Source: G020353115 sp964389685
GTDB taxonomy: Bacteria; Bacteroidota; Bacteroidia; Bacteroidales; VadinHA17
Direction: 5' to 3'
Length of the DNA: 33,402 bases
Assembly: GCA_964389685.1 (NCBI GenBank)
Contig: CAYMFM010000043.1
Location: 1 to 33,402, forward strand
The translations under genes were made by a program, and so were the position numbers. Of this stretch, positions 16,582 through 26,466 are shown piece after piece (position 1 is the stretch's first letter; each line of letters starts with the position of its first letter). The notes beneath the pieces were generated by a model, which saw nothing but the letters and a program-made list of their open reading frames with translations, was not told where the DNA came from and ran no database searches.

Positions 16582-18582
16582 ATGATGACTAAACCAATTG
16601 CCAGGTTTGTTTCAGTGATTGCTGCTCTGCTCATAGCGAACCAGACAATCATTGCACAGCCAAAAAGTGAACGGATCGTCCATTATACCATGAAGGTTGC
16701 CCTGGATACGAAAGAAAAAATCGTGGATGGAAAAATGGATCTGGTGTGGAAAAATCCCTCGAACGACACGATCAATGAGCTGCAGTTCCACATGTATCTG
16801 AATGCATTTAAGAATACGGAATCCACTTTTATGAAAGAATCCGGTGGCCAGCTAAGGGGTGTTAGTTTCAGGGCTTCGGATCCCCTGATCTGGGGTTGGG
16901 TCGATGTTGTTGAAATGCAGACGGCCAGTGGTATTGACCTTACTCAGAACATGAGATATATCCAGCCTGATGATGACAATGAAGAGGATCAATCGGTTAT
17001 CTCGGTAGCTCTTGAGGAGCCGGTAATGCCCGGGCAATCAATCAAACTGAAGATCAACTTCAAATCGAAATTACCCAGGGTATTTGCCAGGTCGGGCTAT
17101 ATGGATGATTTCTTCCTGGTTGCACAATGGTTCCCAAAAATCGGAGTATACGAACCGGAAGGGGTGCGGTACGCGGAAGAGGGACAGTGGAATTGTCACC
17201 AGTTCCATGCCAACTCGGAATTTTACGCCGATTTCGGAGTGTATGAAGTGGAAATCACCTTGCCAAAGGAATTTGTTGTCGGTGCTACGGGGGAACTGAA
17301 AAGCCAGCACGATAATACGGATGAAACAAAGACACTCACCTACATCGCCGAAGATGTGGTTGATTTTGCATGGACTGCCTCGCCCGATTACCGGGTGGTG
17401 GAGGACCAATGGAAAGACGTTAAGATCATGGTCTTCCTTCAGCCGGACCACCTCCCCCAGGCAGGCAGGCATACGGAATCCGTAAAAGCAGCCCTGGACT
17501 ATTTTGAAAAACACCTTGGGAAATATCCCTATTCCACAATCTCTATTGTTGATCCGCCACTGAAGGGTATGGGCGCATCCGGAATGGAATATCCCACCTT
17601 CATAACAGCCGGATGCATCTGGGGTATCCCCGATTGGATGCGATTTACGGAAATGGTAACAATCCACGAATTCGGTCATAACTATTTCATGGGAATCCTG
17701 GCATCCAACGAATTCGAGGAGGCATGGATCGATGAAGGATTCAACTCCTACTTTGAAATGCGGATCATGGACGAAACATACGGGGAGAGGTATTCCTTCA
17801 TGGGACATGAAAAATTTCATTACGGGGACTGGGAATACCAGCGTCTTGGTTATACACAATCGGGCAACCCCAAAATCGCAGAACCATTTAGAAATTCCTG
17901 GGAATTCAAGCATGGCGGGTACGGGACCATGAGTTACAACAAGACAGCCATCTGGATGGCTACACTGGAAAGAATTGTAGGCCGGCTGACCATGGACGAG
18001 ATCATGAAAACATTTTACGATCGATGGAAATTTAAACACCCCTGCGGACAGGATTTTATCGATGTGGTAAATGAAGTGGTCACTAAAAATCATGGGACAA
18101 AATTCGGCGGGGACATGAACTGGTTTTTCGATCAAGTACTCTACGGATCTGAAGTCTGTGACTATAAACTCGCCAGAATAAGCAACAGCAAAACAAGACC
18201 ACCGGAAGGGATCCATGAAGAAGGAGGGAACAAAAGGACCTATAAAAACATTGAGTATGAAAGCACCATTTATACATCCTCCGTTCGGATTCACCGGATT
18301 GGAGAAGTGATCATGCCGGTTGAAGTGCTTATCCATTTTGAAGATGGAGAAGAGATCCTTGAACGATGGAATGGAAAAGAAAGATCATATGAATTTAGCT
18401 ATGAAAAACCGGTAAAGGTACTGTGGGCTAAAATCGATCCGGAAAATAAGATCCTTCTGGATGTGAACCTGATGAACAATAGCCTTACAGCCAAACCCAA
18501 AAGGGCTGCTCTGTGGAAGATGACATTGAAATTTCTCTTCTGGCTCCAAAACACCATGCAGTTTTTCTCAATATTTTCATAA
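16582..18582 (+). CDS. Exported M1-family zinc metallopeptidase
   Basis: 666 aa from the ATG at 16582, chosen because a signal peptide follows at once (hydrophobic VSVIAALLIA, cleavage near IIA-Q). Upstream in-frame starts are non-ATG. The gluzincin signature HEFGHNYFMG (residues ~362-371) with the downstream WIDEGFNSYFE Glu ligand marks an active M1 site. GMGASGMEYP upstream corresponds to the substrate-binding GxMEN-type loop. An N-terminal beta domain precedes it. Expected to be a periplasmic or surface aminopeptidase-like enzyme. No T9SS C-terminal domain is visible. It is followed after 17 bp by a membrane protein gene. Confidence 0.93.
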   Translation: MMTKPIARFVSVIAALLIANQTIIAQPKSERIVHYTMKVALDTKEKIVDGKMDLVWKNPSNDTINELQFHMYLNAFKNTESTFMKESGGQLRGVSFRASDPLIWGWVDVVEMQTASGIDLTQNMRYIQPDDDNEEDQSVISVALEEPVMPGQSIKLKINFKSKLPRVFARSGYMDDFFLVAQWFPKIGVYEPEGVRYAEEGQWNCHQFHANSEFYADFGVYEVEITLPKEFVVGATGELKSQHDNTDETKTLTYIAEDVVDFAWTASPDYRVVEDQWKDVKIMVFLQPDHLPQAGRHTESVKAALDYFEKHLGKYPYSTISIVDPPLKGMGASGMEYPTFITAGCIWGIPDWMRFTEMVTIHEFGHNYFMGILASNEFEEAWIDEGFNSYFEMRIMDETYGERYSFMGHEKFHYGDWEYQRLGYTQSGNPKIAEPFRNSWEFKHGGYGTMSYNKTAIWMATLERIVGRLTMDEIMKTFYDRWKFKHPCGQDFIDVVNEVVTKNHGTKFGGDMNWFFDQVLYGSEVCDYKLARISNSKTRPPEGIHEEGGNKRTYKNIEYESTIYTSSVRIHRIGEVIMPVEVLIHFEDGEEILERWNGKERSYEFSYEKPVKVLWAKIDPENKILLDVNLMNNSLTAKPKRAALWKMTLKFLFWLQNTMQFFSIFS

Positions 18583-18599
18583 TGTAATTCTTCCCGATC

Positions 18600-19469
18600 A
18601 TGAATATCTTCAGAGCATATATCAGCGGATTTAAATCAACCGGCAGGACCTGGGCAATGCCCACGTTTATCTATGTTGTCAACCTGATCCTGGGCATACT
18701 ATTCGCCATTCCTTTCCTCGGAACATTAAAACAGAAAGCAGGATTTACAATGTCAATCCAGGATGTGCTATCGGGTTATGACCATACGGTTTTTCAGGAG
18801 CTCTTCAATGAAGCAACTGTATATATCGGACAGTTTATCCGGCAGGGATTATGGATCGCTGTTCTGTTTTTCATCATCAGCATATTCCTCACGGGTGGGA
18901 TCCTGCACATCTTTTCTGATAAATCCTATCCCTTTACCTTTGAGCGGTTCTTTTCCGGCAGCCTGAAATTTTTTCTCCGGTTTCTCAAATTAAGTATGTA
19001 TATGCTGGTCATATATCTGTTGTTAACAGCACTTATCTTTCTCATTGTTTTCCTGATCTCGGCCGGAGTATTCAGTGGTACAGGGTCAGAAAAAACATTT
19101 TTTTTCATTGTTTTTCCCGGATTCTGTTTCTGGCTGCTGGTTATAATCTTTTTTCTGATCATAGCTGATTATGCCCGGTTCTCCATTGTAAGGAATGATT
19201 CCAGGAACGTTTTTATTACCATTTTCAGATCCCTGAAGTTTGTCTCGAGGAAATTCCCATTCACCTATGGTCTCTACCTGATGTTACTCGTCGCCCCGGT
19301 GGCATTGATTTATAGCTATACCCTGCTCTCAAATGTTATTGGGATGACATCCGGTATTACCATCCTGGTGATGTTTCTCATTCAACAGCTGTTCATCTGG
19401 GCAAAAGTATTCACACGGGTCTGGACATTTGCCAGCCAGTTTGATTATTTTCTGGGAAGAGCATTTTAA
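18600..19469 (+). CDS. Integral membrane protein of unknown function
   Basis: 289 aa with about six hydrophobic membrane segments and few charged loops. I do not recognise a specific family. The N-terminal SGFKSTGRTWAMPTFIYVVNLILG and the repeated FxxxLKFxxR pattern recall poorly characterised multi-pass proteins. The gene lies 17 bp after the M1 peptidase and 57 bp before the sensor phosphatase, so the three are likely one transcript. Confidence 0.85.
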   Translation: MNIFRAYISGFKSTGRTWAMPTFIYVVNLILGILFAIPFLGTLKQKAGFTMSIQDVLSGYDHTVFQELFNEATVYIGQFIRQGLWIAVLFFIISIFLTGGILHIFSDKSYPFTFERFFSGSLKFFLRFLKLSMYMLVIYLLLTALIFLIVFLISAGVFSGTGSEKTFFFIVFPGFCFWLLVIIFFLIIADYARFSIVRNDSRNVFITIFRSLKFVSRKFPFTYGLYLMLLVAPVALIYSYTLLSNVIGMTSGITILVMFLIQQLFIWAKVFTRVWTFASQFDYFLGRAF

Positions 19470-19526
19470 CGATCATAATAGATCTCCTTGCGGGTTGTGA
19501 AAAGTAGATTTTCATATAAGAAATTA

Positions 19527-22500
19527 ATGGTAAAGCACTTGGTACGGGTGATTGTGGGGCTTCTGGTATGTTATTCGATGACTGCCTTTGCACAGACAGG
19601 AAATCCGTTCATCACCAATTTCAAGCTTCCCGAGGGGGTTGACAACCAGAACTGGGCCATCGTGCAGGATAACTCGGGAGTGATGTTTTTTGCCAACCGG
19701 AAGGGAATCATGGCTTTTGACGGACTGGAATGGGATTTTGTCAATCGAAAAGATATTCCCTATTCCCTGATTTATGAGCCGGTTACTGAGCGGGTTTTTG
19801 CAGGATGTTACAACAGTTACGGGTACCTGGAGAAGAACAACTTTGGCAATTTTGACTACCACGTTATCTCTTCAGAATTTTCAGAGGTGGGCGTGATAAC
19901 AAAGATCATTTTTGACGAATCGGATCTTTACTTTTATAGTGACCGGACCATCTCAAGGCTTTCCATTCACAATTTTGATGATAAGGAGATCTGGCGTTCG
20001 GAAAATGATCATCCGTTTACCGGTATGGCACTGTTGCAGGGAATGGTCTATGTCAACATCAATGGGAAGGGGCTTCATGCGATCGGCGGTAATTCATTCA
20101 GACCTGTACCCGGCGGTGATCTGATCGACCGAAATGAAATCATATTCTCACTTCCGTTTAACCAGGAGCAGACCCTGATCGCAACCGATAACAGCTTTCT
20201 GTACCTCTTTAATGGTGATGAACTGATTGACTATATCATTGATGATGAAGATTACATTATGGAGAGTGTCCTGTGTGGTGGGGTCGCAATCCATGAGGAG
20301 GAAATTGCGCTGGCGACACTTACCGGAGGCTGCCTGATCATCGAGAAGGAGTCGGGAGAAACAAAATTTACCCTGAACTACCAGACCGGTCTTCCGGACG
20401 ATGAGATCTATGCCATCGGAAAAGACCAGTCCAACGGACTCTGGTTATCGCACGAATTTGGCGCTTCACGGATCGATTTTTCAGTTCCGGTATGGAGCTA
20501 CAGCTCCTACCCCGGTCTTGAAGGAAACCTGATTGCTGTTTTAGATTTTAACAATACCATCTATGTTGCTACCAGTGAGGGTGTTTACTTCCTGAATGAA
20601 GTGACAGATTATAAGGAAATAGAAGTCCTGGTAAAGAAAAGAGAGCCTCTGGAACCGCTTGATGTACGCAAAACAAGGCAACCTGCGATACAACGATATA
20701 CTCCATCAGTGGTAGAGCGGGAAACACAACAGGCTGAAGCTGAGCAGGAACAGGAAGAGGAATCCAAAAAGGGATTTTTCTCACGATTGTTCGGGAAAAA
20801 AGGAGAAGAGGAACAGGAAACAGAAGATTCGGTGATGAGTCAATCCCCGGATATCCTGCCCGCTGTCGAAGAACCTGAGAAAGAACCAACACCGGGTACC
20901 ACATCCACCATACAAAATGAATCCATTCCGGTCTATACAACAAAGCGGACCTATGCCATTCAGTCGATCAGTCATAAGTTTACAAAAATTGATAACCTGG
21001 ATGATAAATGCAGACAACTGGTCAGATTCCGGGACCAGATCCTGGTGGCTACAAATACCGGATTGTATCGCATACAAAATAATGAGGTGAAATTTATTGC
21101 CACCTATACCTATATTCATTACATCCATCCATCCCGGCACATCCCGGGACTCTTTTACGTGGGAACACCGGAAGGGGCTTTTACGGTAAAATTCATACAG
21201 GGTGAGTGGGAAGTGAACAGGAATTTCTTTCGCGGGGATGAACCGGTCTATTCCATCTTTGAAACCACTGAGGGGATCTGGTTAGGATCTGAAACGAAAG
21301 TGTTCAGGCTCTCCTACCCTCCTGTCCAGCAACAGAGTGAAGTAAAAACCTACTTCTTCCCCGATGAGTATTCTGAACGCGTTATGATCCGCGGGATAAG
21401 CCAGAAACCCGTCTTTCTGCTTTCAACTGGAAGCTATTTGTATGATCCGGAAAATGATGAACTGGTCAGGGCCAATACCATCCTTCCGGGTGACATGGAA
21501 ACCTATCACTACATCTTCTCAGAAGATGGATCTACCTGGGTAAAAAGCGAGCGAGAATGGATCCCAATCCAGGATTCAACCAGGAAAGCTGAGTTCCTGA
21601 CTAACTACCTGAGACTTTTCGATGGAATACAATATATCTGTACCGATGCCAGTAACAACACCTGGGTGGTCGATGGAAATAACCTCCTGAGTAAGATCGG
21701 ATATTCAGAAGATTTCGATAAAGAGGAGCTGTTCAATGTATTCTTTAAAAGCATCAGCTCTACATCAGGATGGAACTTCACCGTTACCCGGTCTCAATTT
21801 ACAGGGGGTGATTTCCCCCTGGAATTCAGGATCACCGCCCCATACTTCATCCGGTCCGAGCTTACACAATATCAATATTTGCTGGAAGGACTTAACCAGG
21901 ATTGGTCGAAATGGAAACAGGACCCGGTAATCGATTTCGAATTTCTGCCCCCAAATGATTATCAATTGCACGTCCGTGCCAAAAACATTCTGGGTTCGGT
22001 CAGCAGTGAAAAAACCATTGCGTTTACCATCGAACCGCCATTTACCAACTCAGTATGGTTTATGATTCTGATCGGTATCGGCCTTATCTTAGCCGTATAT
22101 GCATTGATTGCTATTCGTGAACGGAAGTTACGCCATGATAAAAAAATCCTGGAACAAAAGGTAACAGAGAGAACAGCAGAAATTGAGGAACAAAAGGAGG
22201 AGATCAAAGCGCAACGGGATGAAATTGAGAAACAGAGGGACGAAATCTCACTGCAAAAGCAGGAAATAACCGATAGCATTCACTATGCCCAGCGTATACA
22301 GGATGCTATCCTTCCTCCTGAAGAATTTCTGAAAACACTGCTCCCCGAACATTTTATCCTCTTTAAACCAAGGGATATTGTTAGCGGTGATTTCTACTGG
22401 GTTGCAAACAAAGACGAAAAAATCTACATCGCTGCTGCGGATTGTACCGGACACGGGGTTTCCGGTGCTTTTATGAGCATGCTGGGACATTCCTTCCTGA

Positions 22501-23015
22501 ACGAGATCGTAAACAATTATAAGATCTCAAAACCCGGTCAGATGCTGAACAGACTTCGTACGACCATTATTAAAGCACTGCACCAAACCGGAAAAATGGA
22601 TGAAGCAAAAGATGGATTGGACATAGCACTTTGTATTCTCCACCTCAAGGATAAAAAATTGCTGTTTTCCGGAGCTTTCAACCCCCTCATCATGATCAGA
22701 AATAAGAAACTCACGGAGATACGGGGTGACCGGATGCCCATCGGTATTTACTTTGATGAAAAGAGATCGTTTAACAGCCATGAATTGAAACTGAAGAAAG
22801 GAGACTCGATCTATCTCTTTTCAGATGGCTATATCGATCAGTTCGGTGGCCCCAAAGGAACGAAGTTCAAACTGGATCCCTTCAAAAAGCTCCTGATGAG
22901 TATCCAGGACAGATCGATGGAGGAACAGAAAAGAATGCTCGACAAGCGGCTCGAAAAATGGAGGGGTAAATTCCAACAGGTGGATGATATCCTGGTGATC
23001 GGGTTTAAAGTTTAA
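19527..23015 (+). CDS. Propeller / Y_Y_Y sensor with C-terminal SpoIIE (PP2C) phosphatase
   Basis: 1162 aa from the ATG at 19527, chosen because a signal peptide follows (VRVIVGLLVCYSMTAFAQ); the frame is open for 13 codons further upstream without an ATG. The order is: periplasmic beta-propeller repeats of the two-component-regulator type; a Y_Y_Y domain at ~768-838; one membrane helix at ~841-863 (WFMILIGIGLILAVYALIAI); a Glu/Lys/Gln coiled coil; then a SpoIIE/PP2C phosphatase (DIVSGDFYWV, AADCTGHGVSGAFM, YLFSDGYIDQFGG). This is the hybrid sensor layout of Bacteroidota with a Ser phosphatase output in place of a kinase. It likely acts on an anti-sigma/anti-anti-sigma partner not present here. 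A charged low-complexity insert of ~110 residues (~364-473) interrupts the propeller. Confidence 0.93.
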   Translation: MVKHLVRVIVGLLVCYSMTAFAQTGNPFITNFKLPEGVDNQNWAIVQDNSGVMFFANRKGIMAFDGLEWDFVNRKDIPYSLIYEPVTERVFAGCYNSYGYLEKNNFGNFDYHVISSEFSEVGVITKIIFDESDLYFYSDRTISRLSIHNFDDKEIWRSENDHPFTGMALLQGMVYVNINGKGLHAIGGNSFRPVPGGDLIDRNEIIFSLPFNQEQTLIATDNSFLYLFNGDELIDYIIDDEDYIMESVLCGGVAIHEEEIALATLTGGCLIIEKESGETKFTLNYQTGLPDDEIYAIGKDQSNGLWLSHEFGASRIDFSVPVWSYSSYPGLEGNLIAVLDFNNTIYVATSEGVYFLNEVTDYKEIEVLVKKREPLEPLDVRKTRQPAIQRYTPSVVERETQQAEAEQEQEEESKKGFFSRLFGKKGEEEQETEDSVMSQSPDILPAVEEPEKEPTPGTTSTIQNESIPVYTTKRTYAIQSISHKFTKIDNLDDKCRQLVRFRDQILVATNTGLYRIQNNEVKFIATYTYIHYIHPSRHIPGLFYVGTPEGAFTVKFIQGEWEVNRNFFRGDEPVYSIFETTEGIWLGSETKVFRLSYPPVQQQSEVKTYFFPDEYSERVMIRGISQKPVFLLSTGSYLYDPENDELVRANTILPGDMETYHYIFSEDGSTWVKSEREWIPIQDSTRKAEFLTNYLRLFDGIQYICTDASNNTWVVDGNNLLSKIGYSEDFDKEELFNVFFKSISSTSGWNFTVTRSQFTGGDFPLEFRITAPYFIRSELTQYQYLLEGLNQDWSKWKQDPVIDFEFLPPNDYQLHVRAKNILGSVSSEKTIAFTIEPPFTNSVWFMILIGIGLILAVYALIAIRERKLRHDKKILEQKVTERTAEIEEQKEEIKAQRDEIEKQRDEISLQKQEITDSIHYAQRIQDAILPPEEFLKTLLPEHFILFKPRDIVSGDFYWVANKDEKIYIAAADCTGHGVSGAFMSMLGHSFLNEIVNNYKISKPGQMLNRLRTTIIKALHQTGKMDEAKDGLDIALCILHLKDKKLLFSGAFNPLIMIRNKKLTEIRGDRMPIGIYFDEKRSFNSHELKLKKGDSIYLFSDGYIDQFGGPKGTKFKLDPFKKLLMSIQDRSMEEQKRMLDKRLEKWRGKFQQVDDILVIGFKV

Positions 23016-23537
23016 AAAATGGTTATTAGGTTATTGGTTAATAAGTCGATATTCAGATTGAACTGGTACTCGGTTCTCGTTACTCGGTCCTCGGTTTAAG
23101 GTTTTTTTCTATACCTGTTTGTCTTTCTTCACCCATTAAGAAATAACAATTATCAATTAACCTCTGTCTGAGGACTTAGGACTGGAGACTGTGGGCTTTA
23201 TCAACCCGTCTCATACATTATATCTTTTTTGGAACAATCTGAAACAATATGTCCCGTAAGGATGCCTAAGGCAAAACCATTTGAAACCTACTCACCCCTC
23301 TTGACTCACTTCCCTCATATCAACATATCCCATAGGGATGCCTGCCCGTCCCTGCCTGCCGGCAGGCGAGTCTATGGCATAACTTGTCAACTTATTTCCT
23401 GTCTCTCAGTCTCTTCGTCTCTTAGTCACTTTGTCACAACGTCTTTCAGTCTCTCCCTCTCACAGTCTCATCGTCTCCTCCTCTCACCTCTCACCTCTCA
23501 CCTCTATCTTCTACCGACCACCGTTAACCGAACCTAC
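23016..23537. other. Gene-poor spacer with several degenerate short repeats
   Basis: No convincing gene. It holds GGTTATTAGGTTATTGGTTA (23030s), a TACTCGGTTCTCG-like 7-bp repeat (~23067-23100), a perfect palindrome GCCTGCCGGCAGGC (23354-23367), the 8-bp GTCTC repeat (23401-23477) and then CTCACCT repeats to ~23512. An apparent plus-strand frame crossing this region runs antisense into the hypD gene and is not supported. Confidence 0.7.
23401..23477. repeat. Degenerate 8-bp tandem repeat GTCTC+3 variable bases (10 units)
   Basis: Ten GTCTC-like words begin exactly every 8 bp (23401, 23409, 23417 ... 23473), separated by three variable bases. Four of the ten are off-consensus (GTCAC twice, GTCTT, CTCTC). 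On the minus strand, the sense of the adjacent gene, this is (GAGACNNN)n just past the hypD stop. A second copy lies at 26294-26362. Confidence 0.85.
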
Positions 23538-26056
23538 CTAAACCATCCCATGCTCCGTTCTGCGGATGATTTCGTTCTGCAGTTCCTCCCCCAGGTCATT
23601 AAAATAATCGCTATACCCTGCAACCCTCACGATCAGGTCCCTGTATTTTTCCGGGTTTTTCTGGGCTTTCCGCAATGTTTCCGCACTCACCACATTAAAC
23701 TGGATGTGATGGCCATCCATCCTGAAATAGCTCCGGATAAGCTGTGACAGCTTGATTATGCTCTCTTCATCCTTAAAAAACACCGGTGAAAATTTCTGGT
23801 TCAGCAGGGTGCCTCCGGTACGCAGGTGGTCAATTTTCGCCGCTGATTTAAGGACGGCAGTCGGTCCGTTACGGTCTGCTCCCTGAACCGGTGAGATCCC
23901 TTCCGAGAGGGGTTCATGTGCTTTCCTTCCGTCGGGTGTTGCTCCGATCACCTCTCCGAAATAGATATGGCTGGTGGTCGGCAGCATGTTGATCCGGAAG
24001 GTTCCACCCCGTGCCGTGGGTCTGCCATTCACCGAATCATGGAAAATCTCAAACACCCGTTTCGCCTGGTTATCTGCATAGTCATCATCATTTCCGTATT
24101 TGGGTGTATCATAGACCAGTTCCTTCCGGAGCGGCTCATACCCTTTGAAGTTTGCCTTCATGGCTCCGATCATTTCATCCATGGTGTGGGTTTTCTCATC
24201 GAAAAGGTGGTATTTCAAAGCGGTCAGGTTATCGGTGATGCTTCCCAACCCCACTCCCTGAACATAACTGGTATTATACCTTGCTCCTCCTGCGTTGTAA
24301 TCTTTTCCATTCGTGATACAATCGTCGATCAGAAGGGACAGGAAGGGAACGGGCATGTACCCGGCATAAATTTTTTCGATGATATTGTTCCCTTTGATCT
24401 TGATATCGGCAAAGTAGTTTTCCTGTTTTTTATAGGCATCCATCAACTCGTCAAAAGTTTTGAACTTCGCGGGATCTCCTGTTTTTAGTCCGATTTGCTT
24501 TTTTGTAATGGGGTCATACCCGTTATGCAGCACCAGTTCCAGGATCTTGTTTAGGTTAAAATAGCCGGTGAGGAAGTAGCATTCCGTTCCGAAAGCCCCG
24601 CTTTCAACGCATCCGCTGGCACCTCCGTTCCGGGCATCTTCAATCGATTTGCCCTGCCGGACCAGTTCCTGCACAATGGCATCGGTATTAAAGATGGATG
24701 GTTGTCCGAATCCTGTCTTTGTGATGTTCAGGGCACGGTGGATAAACCGGTCAGGATTTTTCTTGCTGAGCTGAACCATGGAGCTGGGTTGTAAGATTCT
24801 CATCTCTTCCACCACATCGAGAATCATATAGCTTAATTCGTTGACTGCATCCGAACCGTCTTCTTTCACACCCCCCAGATTGATGAGTGAAAAATCGGTG
24901 TATGTATTGCTCTCCTTTGCGGTAACTCCCATTTTGGGGGGAGCCGGATGGTTATTGAACTTAATCCAGAACGATTGCAGCAGTTCAACAGCCTCTTCTC
25001 CGGTCAGGCTTCCATCAGCGGTTTCCCGTTTGTAAAACGGATAGAGGTGCTGGTCAAGCCGCCCCGGGTTGAATGAATCCCAGGGATTCAGTTCGGTGAT
25101 CACACCCAGATGCATGAACCAGTAATACTGCAGTGCTTCGTGAAAGGTGCGGGGAGCATGAGCCGGAACGTGCCTGCAAATTGCTGCCATCTGTTCCAGT
25201 TCTTTCTTCCGCAGGCTATTTTTCTCATTCTTTCCAAGTTTCTCCAGGGTGTCTGCATGCCGGTTGGCAAAGAGGATAATGGCATCTACTGCCACATCCA
25301 TTGCTTTCAGTTCCTCCCGTTTATCGAGCGCTTCCGGATCGGTAAAAAAGTCAAGGTTTTCTATTGCCTGCCGGATCTCCTCTTTCAGGTCGAGCATCCC
25401 CTTGTGGTAGATCTTGCTGCCACATACTGTATGTCCCGGTGCACGTTGTTCCTGGAACTCCGTGAAAACACCCGCATTGTATGCATCGATCCATTCCGGT
25501 GACATCTGCTTCATCAGCCTGTCCCTGTTGCTTTTCCCTTTCCAGAAGGGAATGATCACATCCCGGTAGACGGTTTTGGTCTTCTCATCCACTTTGAAGG
25601 ATACTTTCGGGCGTGCATCAAGGATCTCCAGGTCTTTGAGTGAATGCAGGCAGATCTCCGGATAGGTGGGTGTGGCTTTTGGTTCAGGTCCCCGCTCGCC
25701 AACAACCAGTTCACCCTCATTGATCCATATCTTTTTGTTTTCCAGGATGTACTTGAAAGCCAGGGCACGCTGCATGGGTATAGATACCTCCCTGGCTATA
25801 TCACTCTTGTAAAATTCCGTAACCAGGATCGCCCGTTCGGGTGACAGCCTGTTCACCGCATTCAGGCTCTGTTCCCNNNNNNNNNNNNNNNNNNNNNNNN
25901 NNNNNNNNNNNNNNNNNNNNNNNNNNNNNNNNNNNNNNNNNNNNNNNNNNNNNNNNNNNNNNNNNNNNNNNNNNNNACCAGGATCGCCCGTTCGGGTGAC
26001 AGCCTGTTCACCGCATTCAGGCTCTGTTCCCGCAGTTTTTTTATTCGTTCATTCAT
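23538..26056 (-). CDS. hypD: Glycyl radical enzyme, probable trans-4-hydroxy-L-proline dehydratase (split by an assembly gap)
   Basis: Glycyl radical enzyme expected to dehydrate trans-4-hydroxy-L-proline to 1-pyrroline-5-carboxylate under anaerobic conditions. After removing the 155-bp gap artefact (100 N plus one 55-bp duplicate) the frame is continuous: 787 aa from the ATG at 26056, beginning MNERIKKLREQSLNAVNRLS. The catalytic thiyl/acid motif is SGCVESG (Cys ~431, Glu ~433). The radical loop is VRVAGYSDYF (Gly ~762). Segments such as ELVVGERG, EQRAPGHTVCG, NDDDYAD, MLPTTSHIYFGEV and GGTLLNQ match the hydroxyproline dehydratase group as I remember it better than pyruvate formate-lyase. 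Length agrees with that group. The activase gene lies upstream on the same strand. No proC is visible nearby. Confidence 0.85.
25822..26031. other. Scaffold gap of 100 N flanked by an identical 55-bp duplication
   Basis: N runs from 25877 to 25976. The 55 bp before it (25822-25876) and the 55 bp after it (25977-26031) are identical. Removing one copy plus the N run joins the two halves of the glycyl radical enzyme in frame. This is the pattern expected when two contigs with a k-mer-length overlap are scaffolded without merging. Confidence 0.95.
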
Positions 26057-26466
26057 AGGTTATATAGTTTTCGGTTTTCGGTTCTCAGTTTTCAGTTCAG
26101 AATCAACAGCCATTAAAATGGCTGCCTATTACCTTACAGTCCTTCCAGGGCGTTTCACAGACTAGTGACAATCACTATTTACCATTAACGTTTAATATAC
26201 TTCGACATTCATTATTCCCTGTTCATTATTCGATATTCCTACTGCTTGCATACTGCCTACTCTTCTATCCTCCCCCCTTCTCTTCCTCTCCTAGTCCCTT
26301 CGTCATTTCGTCCCTCAGTCTCTTCATCTCAAAGTCTCGCAGTCTCATTGTCTCAACGTCTCACCACTCACTTCTCTTCCTCTCACCTCTCACCTCTCCT
26401 GCCTGCCGGCAGGCAAGGCATCACTCATAACTCACCTCTCACCTCTCATCACTCATCACTCAACCC
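26057..26466. other. Repeat-rich spacer between activase and glycyl radical enzyme genes
   Basis: No gene seen. Contents: GTTTTCG-like 7-bp repeats (~26068-26093) just upstream of the hypD start, TTCATTATTC-like repeats (~26203-26240), CTGCTTGCATACTGCCTACT, the 8-bp GTCTC tract (26294-26362), CTCACCT repeats, and the palindrome TGCCTGCCGGCAGGCA (26400-26415). The spacer is long (410 bp) for genes assumed to be co-expressed. Confidence 0.7.
26294..26362. repeat. Degenerate 8-bp tandem repeat GTCTC+3 variable bases (9 units)
   Basis: Nine GTCTC-like words start every 8 bp (26294, 26302, 26310 ... 26358) with three variable bases between them. It lies just past the 3' end of the activase gene, mirroring the tract at 23401-23477 past the 3' end of hypD. 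Confidence 0.85.

Noticed and set aside
17071..18336. 421-aa minus-strand open frame
   Set aside because: It lies entirely antisense to the M1 peptidase, whose zinc motifs and signal peptide are clear. No recognisable domain.
23401..23477. CRISPR array
   Set aside because: The period is 8 bp with 3-bp variable parts; there are no 24-40 bp repeats with unique spacers and no cas genes.
23229..23747. 172-aa plus-strand ORF
   Set aside because: It covers low-complexity CTC repeats and runs antisense into the conserved C-terminus of the glycyl radical enzyme.
23538..26056. Pyruvate formate-lyase
   Set aside because: PFL has adjacent catalytic cysteines. This protein has a GCVE motif and many segments of the hydroxyproline dehydratase group.
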